Below, piece by piece: positions 7,937 through 8,169 of a stretch of 8,169 nucleotides of DNA. The position numbers were made by a program, and so were the translations under genes. This DNA is from Dehalococcoidia bacterium. Lineage in GTDB: Bacteria; Chloroflexota; Dehalococcoidia; Dehalococcoidales; RBG-16-60-22. The stretch covers positions 1 through 8,169 of the forward strand of contig JAUWBK010000046.1 of the NCBI GenBank assembly GCA_030605045.1, in the 5' to 3' direction. The notes under the pieces were generated by a model. It ran no database searches, was not told the origin of the DNA, and saw nothing but the letters and a program-made list of their open reading frames with translations. Position 1 is the stretch's first letter; the number at the start of each line of letters is the position of its first letter.

Positions 7937-8169
7937 ATGAACTATCTATTTTCAAATCTGGAGCAAGCGCAGAACGTGGTGCTTACTCATCCTTTCGGTC
8001 TAATTTTTGATGTTGATGGAACCATAGCCGAAATTGCTCCCACTGCCGAGGCAGTGAAGGTCACCCCTAAGTGCAAAAAGCACCTCAGGTCTTTAGTCAA
8101 GCGTCTGCCTCTGGTGGCTGCCATTTCGGGGAGGTTAACCAAGGTAGTGAGACGCCTGGTGGATGTAGA
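7937..8169 (+). CDS. otsB: Trehalose-6-phosphate phosphatase-like HAD hydrolase, 3'-partial
   Basis: OtsB removes phosphate from trehalose 6-phosphate to give trehalose, a compatible solute made in the cytoplasm. Only the first 77 complete codons lie in the window. They show the HAD motif I FDVDGT (24-29) with nucleophile D25 and acid/base D27, followed by AEIAPTAEAV (31-40), which matches the segment typical of trehalose phosphatases (often read as DGTLAPI with following prolines). Next come a basic stretch with an LRSLVKRLP helix (50-58) and AAISGR (61-66), the conserved SGR motif of this family. The ATG at 7937 has a strong ribosome site and a well-placed promoter, and no signal peptide is seen. 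The neighbour on the other side of the shared promoter region is a membrane glycosyltransferase. Other sugar-phosphate phosphatases of the HAD family, such as glucosyl- or mannosyl-glycerate phosphate phosphatases, are less likely but cannot be excluded without the C-terminal part. Confidence 0.78.
   Translation, partial: MNYLFSNLEQAQNVVLTHPFGLIFDVDGTIAEIAPTAEAVKVTPKCKKHLRSLVKRLPLVAAISGRLTKVVRRLVDV

Overview
The window looks like a piece of an anaerobic bacterial chromosome of roughly 50% GC, densely coded, with ordinary housekeeping or metabolic genes and no mobile element, CRISPR array or RNA gene that I can see. The strongest clue to lifestyle is the very large acyl-CoA dehydratase activase-type protein (ASKHA ATPase plus HgdB-like region), a family concentrated in strict anaerobes such as Clostridia, Deltaproteobacteria and anaerobic Chloroflexota. 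A Chloroflexota (Dehalococcoidia-like) origin would fit, but this is only an impression from the protein style.

Layout. Left half, + strand: the activase-type protein (2-3331, probably cut at its 5' end by the window edge) is followed after a single base by a P-type II cation ATPase (3333-6047). The spacing implies co-transcription and translational coupling. The ATPase carries all the side-chain ligands of both calcium sites of SERCA, so a Ca2+ efflux pump is the best call. A 48-base convergent gap without a recognisable terminator separates it from a minus-strand gene.

Right half: a membrane-embedded family 2 glycosyltransferase (7760-6096, minus strand, GTG start with a strong Shine-Dalgarno) is divergent from a HAD-family gene that looks like trehalose-6-phosphate phosphatase (otsB-like, 7937 onward, cut by the right edge). 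The 176 bases between them hold two good sigma70-type promoters facing away from each other, each with a perfect TTGACA -35 box.

How the genes may work together: the left pair forms one transcription unit, but no shared pathway is evident. The right pair shares a regulatory region, and both genes belong to carbohydrate metabolism (glycan or glycolipid synthesis at the membrane, and trehalose as a compatible solute), so common control by envelope or osmotic stress is a reasonable inference, not shown. I found no clearly new system. The points most worth a second look are the activase/Ca2+ pump coupling, the complete two-site calcium ligand set in a bacterial pump, the atypical acceptor-side motif of the glycosyltransferase, and the divergent promoter region.
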